Assembly: GCF_001280515.1 (NCBI RefSeq)
Contig: NZ_LBIQ01000018.1
Span: forward strand, 82,740 to 146,739
Reading direction: 5' to 3'
Length of the DNA stretch: 64,000 nucleotides
Origin: Mangrovimonas sp. ST2L15
GTDB lineage: Bacteria > Bacteroidota > Bacteroidia > Flavobacteriales > Flavobacteriaceae
The translations under genes and the position numbers were made by a program. Below are positions 51,596-60,919 of the stretch, piece by piece (positions within the stretch are counted from its first letter, which is position 1; every line of letters starts with the position of its first letter). The notes under the pieces were generated by a model that had not been told where the DNA came from, searched no databases, and was given only the letters and a program-made list of their open reading frames with translations.

Positions 51596-52003
51596 TTACA
51601 CTTTTATTTGGGAAAAGGAATTAGCCGCCAAAGCATCATCATCTGCCAACTGACTAATCTCGAAACCTTTGAACAACTTTCCATCTTTTAGTTCCCAAAT
51701 ACTAATGTAATGTGCCAAAGCAGTCTCTTCATCATCATTCTCAACTGTTGTCACGTAAACGGTGTAACGGGTAGTTACATAATTATCTTCTTGTAAAACG
51801 TGACTGATTTCTGTTCTCAATTCTGGAAAAGCAGCATTTAAACGCTTTATAAAATCAAAAATACCTTGATGATCTAATGAATGGAATCCTTTGCTACTAT
51901 TCCAATGAAGTAAGCAATCTGGATGAAAAAAGTCATTGAAATGTGCCAGAATGTATATAAAATCAGTTTTATAATAATTCTTGACAAATTCCTTTGAACT
52001 CAT
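51596..52003 (-). CDS. NTF2-like (SnoaL-type) protein
   Basis: 135 residues of the NTF2-like cone fold: FVKNYYKTDFIYILAHFNDFFHPDCLLHWN, an amphipathic core, and TRYTVYVTTVENDDEETALAHYISIWELKDGKLFKGFEISQ. Members bind or convert small hydrophobic ligands; no catalytic residues can be assigned here. It ends the lipid A gene run, one base after the second LpxD-like gene. Confidence 0.78.
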   Translation of the reverse strand: MSSKEFVKNYYKTDFIYILAHFNDFFHPDCLLHWNSSKGFHSLDHQGIFDFIKRLNAAFPELRTEISHVLQEDNYVTTRYTVYVTTVENDDEETALAHYISIWELKDGKLFKGFEISQLADDDALAANSFSQIKV

Positions 52004-52004
52004 T

Positions 52005-52940
52005 CTATTGATTCTTTAGTTTATTGATGATATTAGGGATTTCCTTGACATAGGCCATTTCTTTAAGCTTCTGTCTGGCTTCTTCAGCAGGATACCCAAA
52101 ATAGGTTTTATGACCTTCCAAAGATTTACTAACCCCTGACTGCGCTAAGATGACCGCTTTTTCTCCAATGGTAATACCACTGGTACTTCCTACCTGCCCC
52201 CAAATGGTGACTTCATCTTCAATCACTACACAACCAGCAATTCCTACTTGGGACGCTAAAAGACATTTTTTACCTAAAACGGTATCATGACCAATTTGAA
52301 TTTGATTGTCCAGCTTAGAACCTTTGCCTATGGTTGTATCTCCTGTCACACCTCTGTCAATAGTACAGCAAGCACCAATATGAACATCATCCTCAATAAT
52401 CACACGCCCTCCAGATAGCAATTGATCAAATCCTTCTGGTCTATTTTTGTAGTAAAAAGCACTAGCTCCTAAAATAGTTCCGGCGTGAATTATCACATTA
52501 TCTCCAATTACAGTGTCATCATAGATGACTACATTGGGATGAATAATACAATTATCACCGATAGTTACATTGTTTCCAATAAAGCAGTTAGGCTGAATGA
52601 CCGTTTTGTTTCCAATTTTGGCAGTTTCTGAAATGGAACTGGAAGAAGGAACAAACGGTTTGAAATGATTGGTTAATTTATTAAAATCCCGAAATGGGTC
52701 ATCACTAATCAATAAAGCTTTACCTACCGGACAAGCTACCTCTTTATTAATTAAAACGATAGTTGCCGCTGATTGTAAAGCTTTATCATAGTATTTTGGA
52801 TGGTCTACAAAAACGATATCCCCTGGTTCAACCACATGAATTTCATTCATTCCTAATACAGGAAATGACTCATCTCCAATAAAATCACACCCAATTAAAG
52901 ATGCGATTTCCTTTAACTGATATGTTTTAGGAAATTTCAA
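52005..52940 (-). CDS. Second LpxD-like N-acyltransferase
   Basis: 311 residues. The N-terminal domain (about 1-95) is like LpxD, then a left-handed beta-helix of hexapeptide repeats (about 100-275) with [24 protein letters not shown], and the active-site-like [14 protein letters not shown] with His. It resembles LpxD but is shorter than the 342-residue LpxD at 55699-56727, and both lie in one cluster. It may acylate a related sugar nucleotide or supply a different acyl chain. The start is TTG at 52940, immediately after the efp stop, giving [15 protein letters not shown]; no ATG is near. Confidence 0.82.
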   Translation of the reverse strand: MKFPKTYQLKEIASLIGCDFIGDESFPVLGMNEIHVVEPGDIVFVDHPKYYDKALQSAATIVLINKEVACPVGKALLISDDPFRDFNKLTNHFKPFVPSSSSISETAKIGNKTVIQPNCFIGNNVTIGDNCIIHPNVVIYDDTVIGDNVIIHAGTILGASAFYYKNRPEGFDQLLSGGRVIIEDDVHIGACCTIDRGVTGDTTIGKGSKLDNQIQIGHDTVLGKKCLLASQVGIAGCVVIEDEVTIWGQVGSTSGITIGEKAVILAQSGVSKSLEGHKTYFGYPAEEARQKLKEMAYVKEIPNIINKLKNQ

Positions 52941-53507
52941 TTATTCCTTGATTCGTTCTTTATACGTCCCTTTTTCAGTTTCAATTTTGATTTTATCCCC
53001 TTCGTTTATGAATAAAGGTACCATCACTTCAGCTCCTGTTTCAACGGTAGCTGGTTTAGTTGCATTGGTAGCTGTATTTCCCTTAACTCCTGGTTCAGTT
53101 TGAGTAACCTCCAAAATAACACTTGCCGGCATCTCTACTGATAGAGGCAAATTATCTTCTGTGTTGATAAGAACAGTTACAACTTCACCTTCCTTCATTA
53201 AATCTGCACGATCTAAAGCTGCTTCCAACAATCTAATTTGTGTATAATCTTCAGTATTCATGAAATGGTAAAACTCCCCATCATTATACAAAAATTGAAA
53301 CTTATGTGTTTCTACTCTTACATCTTCAATTTTATGTCCCGCTGAAAAGGTATTATCTATCACTTTTCCAGTAGTAACACTTTTCAATTTAGTCCTTACA
53401 AAGGCTGGACCTTTACCTGGTTTTACATGTAAAAATTCTACAATTTTATAAATGTCATGATTAAAACGAATGCATAGTCCGTTTCTAATATCTGATGTAC
53501 TTGCCAT
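52941..53507 (-). CDS. efp: Translation elongation factor P
   Basis: 188 residues in the three-domain EF-P form: KOW-like domain I with the loop KPGKGPAFVR (tip Lys32, the residue modified in other bacteria), then two OB domains with YTQIRLLEAALDRADLMKEGE and the C-terminal VPLFINEGDKIKIETEKGTYKERIKE. It rescues ribosomes stalled at polyproline stretches. Its insertion between lpxA and the second lpxD-like gene is conserved in flavobacteria as far as I recall. No epmA/earP-type modifying gene is nearby. Confidence 0.95.
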   Translation of the reverse strand: MASTSDIRNGLCIRFNHDIYKIVEFLHVKPGKGPAFVRTKLKSVTTGKVIDNTFSAGHKIEDVRVETHKFQFLYNDGEFYHFMNTEDYTQIRLLEAALDRADLMKEGEVVTVLINTEDNLPLSVEMPASVILEVTQTEPGVKGNTATNATKPATVETGAEVMVPLFINEGDKIKIETEKGTYKERIKE

Positions 53508-53513
53508 ATAATT

Positions 53514-54299
53514 TTAACTTGATTTTACGTATCCTTTCATGATTCCGCGATGAGAATTCTTTATAAATTGTAAGATTTCATCACGCTCTGGAGTTGCCTC
53601 CATTTCAGCTTCAATAATATCAAAAGCCTGAGTATTGTTATAATTTTTTTGATACAGAATTCTATAAATATCCTGAATTTCTCTGATTTTTTCTGTAGAG
53701 AATCCCCTTCTTCTAAGTCCTACTGAATTTATACCTACATAGGATAAAGGTTCACGTGCAGCTTTAACAAAAGGAGGCACATCTTTTCTTACTAAGGATC
53801 CACCTGTTACGAAGGCATGATTTCCGATAGAGCAGAATTGATGTACAGCAGTCATACCTGCAAGTACCACATAATCACCTACGGTGATATGACCTGCAAG
53901 GGTACTATTATTAGAAAATATACAATTGTTTCCCACGATACAATCATGTGCTATATGGCAATAAGCCATAATTAAACAATTGTCACCAACAACCGTTTTC
54001 ATTTTATCTGTGGTTCCTCTGTTGATGGTTACACACTCTCTAATGGTCACATTATCACCGATAATTGTTAGTGTATCTTCATCATCATATTTAAGATCTT
54101 GAGGAACAGCTGATATCACAGCACCTGGAAAAATGTTACAATTTTTTCCAATTCTCGCTCCTTCCATGATGGTTACGTTACTACCAATCCAAGTTCCTTC
54201 ACCAATCACTACGTTGTTATGTATGGTAGTAAATGGGTCAATTACCACATTTTTGGCTATTTTGGCACCCGGATGGACATATGCTAAAGGTTGATTCAT
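53514..54299 (-). CDS. lpxA: UDP-N-acetylglucosamine acyltransferase
   Basis: 261 residues. First step of lipid A synthesis. The left-handed beta-helix is plain in the N-terminal 180 residues (KIAKNVVIDPFTTIHNNVVIGEGTWIG…), with the catalytic His in YCHIAHDC and the substrate-binding GLRRRGFSTEKIREIQDIYR segment in the helical C-terminus. It lies 3 bases after lpxC-fabZ and 6 bases before efp. Confidence 0.95.
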   Translation of the reverse strand: MNQPLAYVHPGAKIAKNVVIDPFTTIHNNVVIGEGTWIGSNVTIMEGARIGKNCNIFPGAVISAVPQDLKYDDEDTLTIIGDNVTIRECVTINRGTTDKMKTVVGDNCLIMAYCHIAHDCIVGNNCIFSNNSTLAGHITVGDYVVLAGMTAVHQFCSIGNHAFVTGGSLVRKDVPPFVKAAREPLSYVGINSVGLRRRGFSTEKIREIQDIYRILYQKNYNNTQAFDIIEAEMEATPERDEILQFIKNSHRGIMKGYVKSS

Positions 54300-54302
54300 T
54301 TC

Positions 54303-55712
54303 TTAGTTTTTTACTTTACTTATTTGTGCCATAAGTTCTGCTTCAGCACATAATTTTCCGTTAGCATAAGCATATCCTTGCATATGACAAATACCTCGTC
54401 TAATAGGAGTTAATAAATCACATTTAAAGATTAGGGTATCCCCAGGAACCACCTTTTGCTTGAACTTCACATTATCTATTTTCATAAAAAATGTAAGATA
54501 ATTTTCAGGATCAGGAACGGTGCTTAGCACTAAAATACCTCCTGTTTGAGCCATGGCTTCTACTATTAATACACCCGGCATAACTGGAGCCCCTGGAAAA
54601 TGTCCCTGAAAGAATGGCTCATTCATGGTCACATTTTTCATACCTATAACACAAGAATCCGTTAAGCTAAAAATTTTGTCAATCAATAAGAAGGGCTGCC
54701 TGTGAGGCAACATATTCATTATTTGATTTACATCCATCAAAGGCTCTTGATTTAAGTCAATTTTAGGAACATTATTCCTTCTTTCATTCTTGATAACCTT
54801 AGACATTTTTTTTGCAAACTGTGTATTGACAAAGTGTCCTGGTTTGTTTGCTATAACTTTTCCTTTAAGTCTAATACCTATTAAAGCCAAATCCCCAACC
54901 ACATCAAGTAGTTTGTGTCTTGCCGCTTCATTAGGGTAATGCAATGTTAAATTATCTAAAATACCATTGGGTTTTACGGCAATGGAATCTTTATTAAAAG
55001 CTATTTTTAATTTATCAATAGTTGCTGGAGAAATTTCTTTATCAACGTAAACTATCGCATTATTCAGGTCACCTCCTTTAATAAGTCCATGCTCTAATAG
55101 TGTTTCCAATTCATGTAAAAAGCTGAAAGTTCTTGAAGATGAAATTTCAGTTTTAAAATCACTCATGGTATTTAAAGTGGCATTCTGGGTTCCCAAAACT
55201 TTGGTACCAAAATCAACCATGGTTGTGATTTGATACTCGTTGGATGGCATAACCAATATTTCACTTCCAGTGTCTTCATCAGTATAAGAAATCACATCAC
55301 TTACTACAAACTCTTCCCTGAAAGCATCCTGTTCTACGATCCCTACTTTTTCTAGAGCTTCTACAAAAAACTTAGAAGACCCATCCATAATTGGAGGTTC
55401 TGAGGCATCTAACTCGATGATGGCATTATCAATATCCATTCCCACTAATGCTGCCAAAACGTGCTCTGACGTTTGGATTGTCACTCCATTTTTCTCTAAG
55501 CAAGTTCCTCTTTGGGTATTGGTAACATAATTAACATCCGCTTCAATAATAGGTGTGCCTTCCAAATCTATTCTTTTAAAAGCAAACCCGAAATTTTCAG
55601 GAGCAGGCTGAAAGGTTAAAGTAACCTCAGTTCCTGTATGCAAACCAACTCCTTTTAAAGAAATGGAGTCCTTAATGGTTTTTTGTTTAACTTCCGTATT
55701 AACTATTGCCAT
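54303..55712 (-). CDS. lpxC-fabZ: Bifunctional LpxC deacetylase / FabZ dehydratase
   Basis: 469 residues. Residues 1 to about 305 are LpxC, the zinc deacetylase for the committed step of lipid [22 protein letters not shown] (zinc His) and [18 protein letters not shown] (zinc His and Asp). Residues about 325-469 are FabZ ([15 protein letters not shown], the catalytic His in [23 protein letters not shown] with Glu). This fusion is a Bacteroidetes hallmark that couples lipid A and fatty-acid synthesis. It overlaps lpxD by 14 bases. Confidence 0.96.
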   Translation of the reverse strand: MAIVNTEVKQKTIKDSISLKGVGLHTGTEVTLTFQPAPENFGFAFKRIDLEGTPIIEADVNYVTNTQRGTCLEKNGVTIQTSEHVLAALVGMDIDNAIIELDASEPPIMDGSSKFFVEALEKVGIVEQDAFREEFVVSDVISYTDEDTGSEILVMPSNEYQITTMVDFGTKVLGTQNATLNTMSDFKTEISSSRTFSFLHELETLLEHGLIKGGDLNNAIVYVDKEISPATIDKLKIAFNKDSIAVKPNGILDNLTLHYPNEAARHKLLDVVGDLALIGIRLKGKVIANKPGHFVNTQFAKKMSKVIKNERRNNVPKIDLNQEPLMDVNQIMNMLPHRQPFLLIDKIFSLTDSCVIGMKNVTMNEPFFQGHFPGAPVMPGVLIVEAMAQTGGILVLSTVPDPENYLTFFMKIDNVKFKQKVVPGDTLIFKCDLLTPIRRGICHMQGYAYANGKLCAEAELMAQISKVKN

Positions 55713-56727
55713 TTATTTTCTTTTCAATATCGTTTATGTTTTTAACTATTTTAGGGAGGTTCTTAAAGTGAACATATGATTTGTTGAATTCACCATAATT
55801 AAGCGCTGGCGATCCTTGCAACATTTCATTGTCTTTAATATTTCTTCCTATTCCTGATTGTGCTTGAATCTTTACATTGTTTCCTATAACAATGTGTCCC
55901 ACAATTCCTACTTGCCCACCAATTTGACAATTTTCTCCAATTTTTGTTGAACCAGCAATTCCGGTTTGTGCCGCTATTACGGTATTTCTACCTATTTCTA
56001 CATTATGGGCTATTTGGATTTGGTTATCCAATTTAACACCTCTTCTTATAATGGTCGAACCTAATGTAGCTCTATCAATAGTGGTCCCAGCTCCTACATC
56101 AACAAAATCTTCTATAATAACATTTCCTGTTTGGGGCACTTTGGAATATTCGCCATTTTCATTAGGCGCAAATCCAAATCCATCCGCACCAATGATAACT
56201 CCAGAATTAATCACGCAATTACTTCCTACCTTACATTCTGAATAAATTTTGGCTCCTGAAAATATGATGGTATTATCACCTATCCCTACATTATCTCCTA
56301 TGTAGGCATTTGGAAAAATTTTGACATTATTGCCAATCTTGACATTTTCACCCAAATACGTGAAGGCGCCAATATAAATCTTTTCACCATGCTGTGCCGT
56401 TTCCGACATAAAAACCGGTTGCTCTATTCCTTCCTTATTCAATTTTACCATGTTGTAATATTCCAACAATTTTGAAAAGGATTTATAGGCATCATCTACC
56501 TTAATTAAGGTTGTTGACAAGTCATGTTCTGGTGAAAATGTCTTATTAACTATGGTGATAGAAGCCTGTGTAGAATAGATATATGATTGGTATTTTGGAT
56601 TGGCCAAAAAGGTAAGAGAGCCTTCAGTGCCTTCCTCTATTTTTGAAAGTTTAGATACTTCAACATCGGGGTTACCCTCAATGTCTCCTTCTAAAATTCC
56701 CGCTATCTGATGTGCTGTAAATTTCAT
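55699..56727 (-). CDS. lpxD: UDP-3-O-acylglucosamine N-acyltransferase
   Basis: 342 residues. LpxD adds the second acyl chain to the lipid A precursor. The N-terminal uridine-binding domain (about 1-105) has [20 protein letters not shown], and the beta-helix (about 110-310) has the active-site His in [27 protein letters not shown]. It is the first gene of the lipid A run. A -7 box TATTTTTG (56733-56740, minus) lies 5 bases upstream, so the message is short-leadered or leaderless. Confidence 0.95.
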   Translation of the reverse strand: MKFTAHQIAGILEGDIEGNPDVEVSKLSKIEEGTEGSLTFLANPKYQSYIYSTQASITIVNKTFSPEHDLSTTLIKVDDAYKSFSKLLEYYNMVKLNKEGIEQPVFMSETAQHGEKIYIGAFTYLGENVKIGNNVKIFPNAYIGDNVGIGDNTIIFSGAKIYSECKVGSNCVINSGVIIGADGFGFAPNENGEYSKVPQTGNVIIEDFVDVGAGTTIDRATLGSTIIRRGVKLDNQIQIAHNVEIGRNTVIAAQTGIAGSTKIGENCQIGGQVGIVGHIVIGNNVKIQAQSGIGRNIKDNEMLQGSPALNYGEFNKSYVHFKNLPKIVKNINDIEKKINGNS

Positions 56728-56732
56728 TGTCG

Positions 56733-56740
56733 CAAAAATA
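56733..56740 (-). promoter_or_regulatory. -7 box of the lipid A gene run
   Basis: TATTTTTG on the minus strand, exact TAnnTTTG, between the HD-gene terminator and the lpxD ATG. The short distance suggests a leaderless lpxD transcript. Confidence 0.42.
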
Positions 56741-56741
56741 T

Positions 56742-56770
56742 AAAAAAAAGTCCTAAAGTTTTTCTTTAGG
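56742..56770 (-). terminator. Terminator of the HD-domain gene
   Basis: CCTAAAG/CTTTAGG 7-bp stem (56752-56758, 56764-56770) followed on the minus strand by ACTTTTTTTT. It overlaps the gene's TAG stop. Confidence 0.72.
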
Positions 56771-57982
56771 ATAACACATATAGAATTTTGTTACTGGTTT
56801 TGAAAGGGCTTTTAGGTTTAATTGATCGGATGCTTTGATGATGTTTTCTATCTTTCCTGATTTATACAAAATATTAATATGGTCCTTTTTCATTTGATAG
56901 GCTTGGTTTGATATTTCGCCTGTAAAAACAAAGTATGAAGCCTCTTTTTCAGAGATGTTGTACTTCTCCATTAACTTACTTCTATGAAACTCCAATTTCT
57001 CTTTTTGAACTTTTTTCTTTTTTAATTTTATCTTTAAAAGATCCCTATTAATAATCATATCAGATAAATTCCTTAAAACAAAATCCGAATGATATTGCCA
57101 TTCTTTCATGGCCGAAATGATATCATAATCATCTAATCTCGCAAATACTTCAAGAGTGTTTGAATCGAAATTCTCAATACGGATATCATTCGATAAAAAA
57201 TACTGTAAAGCCTCAGTGCATTTGAGTGTTTCCCCTTCATGAGTCAATTCTTTGGCTCTTTGCAACATCCTTATTAATAATTGCTCTGCTACCAAACTAG
57301 TTTTGTGCAAGTACGTTTGCCAATACATCAATCGTCTTGCTACCAAAAACTTCTCTACACTATAAATCCCCTTTTCCTCTACAACCAGTTCATCATCTAC
57401 AACATGCAACATGGTAATTAGTCGCTCACTATTTATATTTCCTTCAGCTACACCACTGTAAAAACTATCTCTTTTTAAATAATCTGCTCGATCCATATCT
57501 AATTGACTTGAGATGAGCTGACATAAAAAACGACGTTGATATTCCCCCTTGAAAATTTGGATTGCAAGCGTTAAACTTGAGTTAAACTTATCGTTCAAAT
57601 GCTCCATAAACATCATGGAAATTTGTTCATGAGATACATTATTTACAATACTATTTTCCATAGCATGAGAGAAAGGCCCATGCCCTATATCATGCAATAA
57701 AATAGCTATATAAAGTGCCTGCACTTCTTCTTCAGAAATCTCAACACCCTTAAAGCGAAGTACATTAACAGCTTTTTGCATTAAATGCATACAACCTAAA
57801 GCATGATGAAACCGTGTATGATGAGCACCTGGATAAACGAGATATGACAAACCCATTTGAGAAATTCTTCTAAGTCTTTGGAAAAATTTATGCTCAATCA
57901 AATCATAAATCAGCGAATTTGGAATGGTAATAAATCCGTAAATTGGATCGTTAAATATTTTGAGTTTGTTTTGCACTCTCAA
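56753..57982 (-). CDS. HD-domain phosphohydrolase (SamHD1/dNTPase-like)
   Basis: 409 residues. The HD metal site is clear: [26 protein letters not shown] and a later Asp in [17 protein letters not shown], the arrangement of dNTP triphosphohydrolase/SAMHD1-like enzymes. Substrate may be dNTPs or another nucleotide. The N-terminus [17 protein letters not shown] matches family members. The start is TTG at 57982; GTG at 57976 is possible. A -7 box (58008-58015) lies upstream and overlaps the porX start. Confidence 0.85.
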   Translation of the reverse strand: MRVQNKLKIFNDPIYGFITIPNSLIYDLIEHKFFQRLRRISQMGLSYLVYPGAHHTRFHHALGCMHLMQKAVNVLRFKGVEISEEEVQALYIAILLHDIGHGPFSHAMENSIVNNVSHEQISMMFMEHLNDKFNSSLTLAIQIFKGEYQRRFLCQLISSQLDMDRADYLKRDSFYSGVAEGNINSERLITMLHVVDDELVVEEKGIYSVEKFLVARRLMYWQTYLHKTSLVAEQLLIRMLQRAKELTHEGETLKCTEALQYFLSNDIRIENFDSNTLEVFARLDDYDIISAMKEWQYHSDFVLRNLSDMIINRDLLKIKLKKKKVQKEKLEFHRSKLMEKYNISEKEASYFVFTGEISNQAYQMKKDHINILYKSGKIENIIKASDQLNLKALSKPVTKFYMCYPKEKL

Positions 57983-58007
57983 TCTTTAAAAACATTAATT
58001 AGTTAAA

Positions 58008-58015
58008 CAAATATA
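58008..58015 (-). promoter_or_regulatory. -7 box of the HD-domain gene, abutting porX
   Basis: TATATTTG on the minus strand, exact TAnnTTTG. It is 26 bases before the HD start and directly next to the porX ATG on the other strand, so the two promoters overlap in 34 bases of intergenic DNA. Confidence 0.42.
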
Positions 58016-58016
58016 C

Positions 58017-59570
58017 ATGAACCATATAAATATTCTTTGGGTTGATGATGAAATTGACCTTCTCAAACCTCACATCCTTTTTCTTGAAAAAAAGAATTAC
58101 AAAGTAACAACTTGTAAAAGTGGTAGTGAAGCTTTGGATGCTTTAGAAGAAAAAACATTTGATATTGTCTTTTTGGATGAGAACATGCCGGGACTTACTG
58201 GATTGGAAACCTTAAATGAAATCAAAGAGAAAAGAAGCACTTTACCGGTCGTTATGATAACTAAAAGTGAGGAAGAATATATTATGGAGGAAGCCATAGG
58301 AAACAAAATTGCTGACTACCTCATAAAACCAGTCAATCCCAATCAAATTCTATTAAGTTTAAAAAAGAATTTGGATCATTCCCGTTTGGTTTCTGAAAAA
58401 ACTACTTCCAATTACCAACAAGAGTTTAGAAAAATAGCTATGGATTTATCTATGGTGAACTCTTATGAAGAATGGGCCACTTTGTATCAAAAACTCATTT
58501 ATTGGGAAATGGAGCTAGAGAACATTGAAGATGCCGGTATGTTTGAGATTTTAGAATCACAAAAGACGGAAGCTAACATTCAATTTGGAAAATTTATTGA
58601 TAAAAGGTATTCTGAATGGTTTAAAAACAATCATGATGCCCCTGTCATGTCTCATACTTTAATGAAAAAATGGGTAGTCCCTGAAATATCAAAAGACCAA
58701 CCTACCTTATTAATAGTCATTGATAACTTGAGATATGACCAATGGAAAGCTTTTGAACCAATTATTTCGCAGTATTATAAAAAGGAATCCGAAGAACCCT
58801 ATTTCAGTATTCTTCCTACTGCCACCCAATATGCCAGAAATGCTATTTTCTCTGGACTCATGCCCAGTGACATGGAAAAAAGACATCCCGATCTATGGAA
58901 AAATGATACCGACGATGGCGGAAAGAATCTGCACGAAGCCGACTTTCTTGAGGCTCAAATGAAACGTCTTGGCTTGAATGATTATAAGTATGAATACCAT
59001 AAAATTACCAATCTAAAAACAGGTAGAAAATTAACTGAAAACTTCAAATCTTTAAAAGATAACGACCTAACAGTGATAGTATACAATTTTGTGGATATGC
59101 TATCGCATGCCAAGACCGAAATGGAAGTTGTAAAAGAATTGGCATCCAATGATAAAGCATATCGCTCCCTAACACAAAGCTGGTTTAAAAACTCTCCTTT
59201 GTTGGAAATGATACAACAAGCGCAACAACTAGGTTTTAAATTACTGCTAACCACAGACCATGGAACCATAAATGTAAAAAGACCATCAAAAGTCATTGGT
59301 GATAAGGACACAAGTTTAAACCTTAGATACAAAACAGGAAGAAGTTTAACTTATGAAGAAAAAGAGGTTTTGGTTGTTAAGGACCCAAAATCGGTTCATT
59401 TACCTTCCATAAATATGAGCAGCTCCTTTATTTTTGCAAAAGAAGATATGTTTTTTGCTTATCCTAATAATTACAATCATTATGTAGGATATTACAGAAA
59501 CACTTACCAACATGGAGGGGTTTCGCTAGAGGAAATGGTTATTCCATTCATTAAACTGAGTCCGAAATAA
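58017..59570 (+). CDS. porX: PorX, response regulator of the type IX secretion system
   Basis: 517 residues. Receiver domain at about 1-120 with the acidic pocket (WVDDEID), phospho-acceptor Asp54 (VFLDENMPG) and LIKPVN; the C-terminal part is a PglZ domain (about 200-510) of the alkaline-phosphatase superfamily, with VIDNLRYDQWKAF, PTATQYARNAIFSGL, and TTDHGTI metal-site segments. PorX with kinase PorY controls T9SS genes in Porphyromonas and gliding flavobacteria, and the PglZ domain has been reported to hydrolyse nucleotide substrates. PorY and sigma factor are not in the window. It probably regulates export of clients such as those at 27911 and 62539. Confidence 0.94.
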   Translation: MNHINILWVDDEIDLLKPHILFLEKKNYKVTTCKSGSEALDALEEKTFDIVFLDENMPGLTGLETLNEIKEKRSTLPVVMITKSEEEYIMEEAIGNKIADYLIKPVNPNQILLSLKKNLDHSRLVSEKTTSNYQQEFRKIAMDLSMVNSYEEWATLYQKLIYWEMELENIEDAGMFEILESQKTEANIQFGKFIDKRYSEWFKNNHDAPVMSHTLMKKWVVPEISKDQPTLLIVIDNLRYDQWKAFEPIISQYYKKESEEPYFSILPTATQYARNAIFSGLMPSDMEKRHPDLWKNDTDDGGKNLHEADFLEAQMKRLGLNDYKYEYHKITNLKTGRKLTENFKSLKDNDLTVIVYNFVDMLSHAKTEMEVVKELASNDKAYRSLTQSWFKNSPLLEMIQQAQQLGFKLLLTTDHGTINVKRPSKVIGDKDTSLNLRYKTGRSLTYEEKEVLVVKDPKSVHLPSINMSSSFIFAKEDMFFAYPNNYNHYVGYYRNTYQHGGVSLEEMVIPFIKLSPK

Positions 59571-59650
59571 ATCCTTGTAATGCATAAAAATCCGATGAAA
59601 TACATATTTTTTTGGGTATTGTCACATTTTATTCTTAATATTGTCAAGTA

Positions 59651-60067
59651 ATGTCTCAAATTTTGGATACCAACTATTTAATTTCTGATTTAGAAGATGT
59701 TGCAAAGGAAGTTCTTGCAAATCTGAAAACCAAAACAATAATCCTCAAAGGTAGTATGGGTACTGGCAAAACTACCCTCATCAAATCTTTAGTTAAACAA
59801 CTAGGAAGTAATGATGAAGTTTCCAGCCCTACCTTCTCCATTGTAAATGAATATCATATAACCAATGGTAAAATTTATCATTTCGACTTATATAGACTTA
59901 ATGATATTGAGGAGGCCTATAATTTTGGTATTGAAGATTATTTGTATTCTGGACATTGGAATATCATTGAATGGCCTGAATTAATTGAAGATTTGCTTGA
60001 TGATTATGATAAAATCGAATTAAACATTAATAAAGATAATAGTAGAAATTTAAGATTGAAAGCATAA
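59651..60067 (+). CDS. tsaE: tRNA threonylcarbamoyladenosine synthesis ATPase TsaE
   Basis: 138 residues. P-loop ATPase with Walker A GSMGTGKTTLIK (about 35-46), switch-like DEVSSPTFSIVNEY and IYHFDLYRL, then the IIEWPEL motif. It activates TsaB-TsaD for the t6A modification of ANN-decoding tRNAs. It lies 80 bases after porX in the order often seen in flavobacteria (porX, tsaE, ald). Confidence 0.92.
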   Translation: MSQILDTNYLISDLEDVAKEVLANLKTKTIILKGSMGTGKTTLIKSLVKQLGSNDEVSSPTFSIVNEYHITNGKIYHFDLYRLNDIEEAYNFGIEDYLYSGHWNIIEWPELIEDLLDDYDKIELNINKDNSRNLRLKA

Positions 60068-60191
60068 AATAAAGAACCCAATCTGCCAAAAAATGCACGA
60101 CTTACGGTTTTTCCCGTAATGAAAAATCCAAAAAGTTATGTTTTTAACATAATTTTAACATTTCGAGACAACTAAACAGAAGGTCTCTACA

Positions 60192-60199
60192 TACTTTTG
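60192..60199 (+). promoter_or_regulatory. -7 box of the 43-residue secreted peptide gene
   Basis: TACTTTTG, exact TAnnTTTG, 33 bases before the ATG at 60232. The 5' leader after it can fold as GGGAT/ATCCC (60199-60203, 60219-60223). Confidence 0.42.
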
Positions 60200-60231
60200 G
60201 GATATAATTAATTAATTAATCCCTTATTATT

Positions 60232-60363
60232 ATGAAAACTAAGAAGTATGTAATCGCAATTGCAATTTTTGGTGGAATGCTGTTCACAGCTCAAGCTACT
60301 AACTTATTTAAAGATGCACCAAAAATCGAAAAAAGTAAAATTAGAGTCCCAGTTAACGGATAA
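60232..60363 (+). CDS. 43-residue secreted peptide
   Basis: An ATG frame of 43 codons: signal-like MKTKKYVIAIAIFGGMLFTAQA, then a short mature part TNLFKDAPKIEKSKIRVPVNG. The signal peptide has a basic start, hydrophobic core and an A-Q-A cleavage site, so about 20 residues would be released or held in the periplasm. A promoter box is upstream. The 3' end overlaps the start of the next gene in another frame by 50 bases. Not a recognised family. A precursor role (signal or structural peptide) is only a guess. Confidence 0.65.
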   Translation: MKTKKYVIAIAIFGGMLFTAQATNLFKDAPKIEKSKIRVPVNG

Positions 60364-60859
60364 AAGAAAACTGGATAAAAGTCTAATAATAGGGAGTATT
60401 ATAGCTACTTTTATAGCTACTACTCCCTTTTTATTTTCACTTTATGAAAATGTACCTTCAACAAAGACTTGGGAAACGTTTCTTTTTACTTATACCAGTG
60501 GAGGATATGAAGATGTAAATATTGTTGCATGGACATTAACAGGTAAACTAATCCCGCTTTTACTTCTCCTTATTTGGTTTTTCACTTGTCGCCATTGGTG
60601 GTATCATGCCATTCTAGTCCCTATTGTAATGTATAGTTGGCAAATTATCGGCTTGTTCAAAGAAGATTTATCCTATGTTGATGAATTACAATTGATTTAT
60701 TTATTGCCCATAATGGCCATTATTATACCTTCCATTTATTTGGTAAGAGCCCAAATGTTCAACAAATTGAATACGGTTGATAAATCTATGGAAGATCTGG
60801 AAGAGGAGTTCAAAATTAAACCTACCACCCTTTGGGGTAAAATCAAACAGTATTTTTAA
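60314..60859 (+). CDS. Membrane protein of unknown function next to tsaE and ald
   Basis: About 181 residues from the ATG at 60314 (MHQKSKKVKLESQLTDKRKLDK); a frame from 60260 lies inside the signal peptide of the overlapping small gene and is unlikely. Four hydrophobic segments follow (about 25-45, 72-90, 95-110, 128-148), with the conserved-looking LIWFFTCRHWWYHAILVPIVMY and an amphipathic C-terminus DLEEEFKIKPTTLWGKIKQYF. I know similar flavobacterial proteins but no function. Context with tsaE and ald is conserved. Confidence 0.72.
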   Translation: MHQKSKKVKLESQLTDKRKLDKSLIIGSIIATFIATTPFLFSLYENVPSTKTWETFLFTYTSGGYEDVNIVAWTLTGKLIPLLLLLIWFFTCRHWWYHAILVPIVMYSWQIIGLFKEDLSYVDELQLIYLLPIMAIIIPSIYLVRAQMFNKLNTVDKSMEDLEEEFKIKPTTLWGKIKQYF

Positions 60860-60919
60860 TTACTGCCTATTTACTTTCAAAATTTAATTGTATTTTGACT
60901 TTTATTTTATTAAGCTATC

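Noticed and set aside
60100..60120. TTACGG/CCGTAA hairpin after tsaE as a terminator
   Set aside because: Stem of 6 bp without a following T-tract on either strand.
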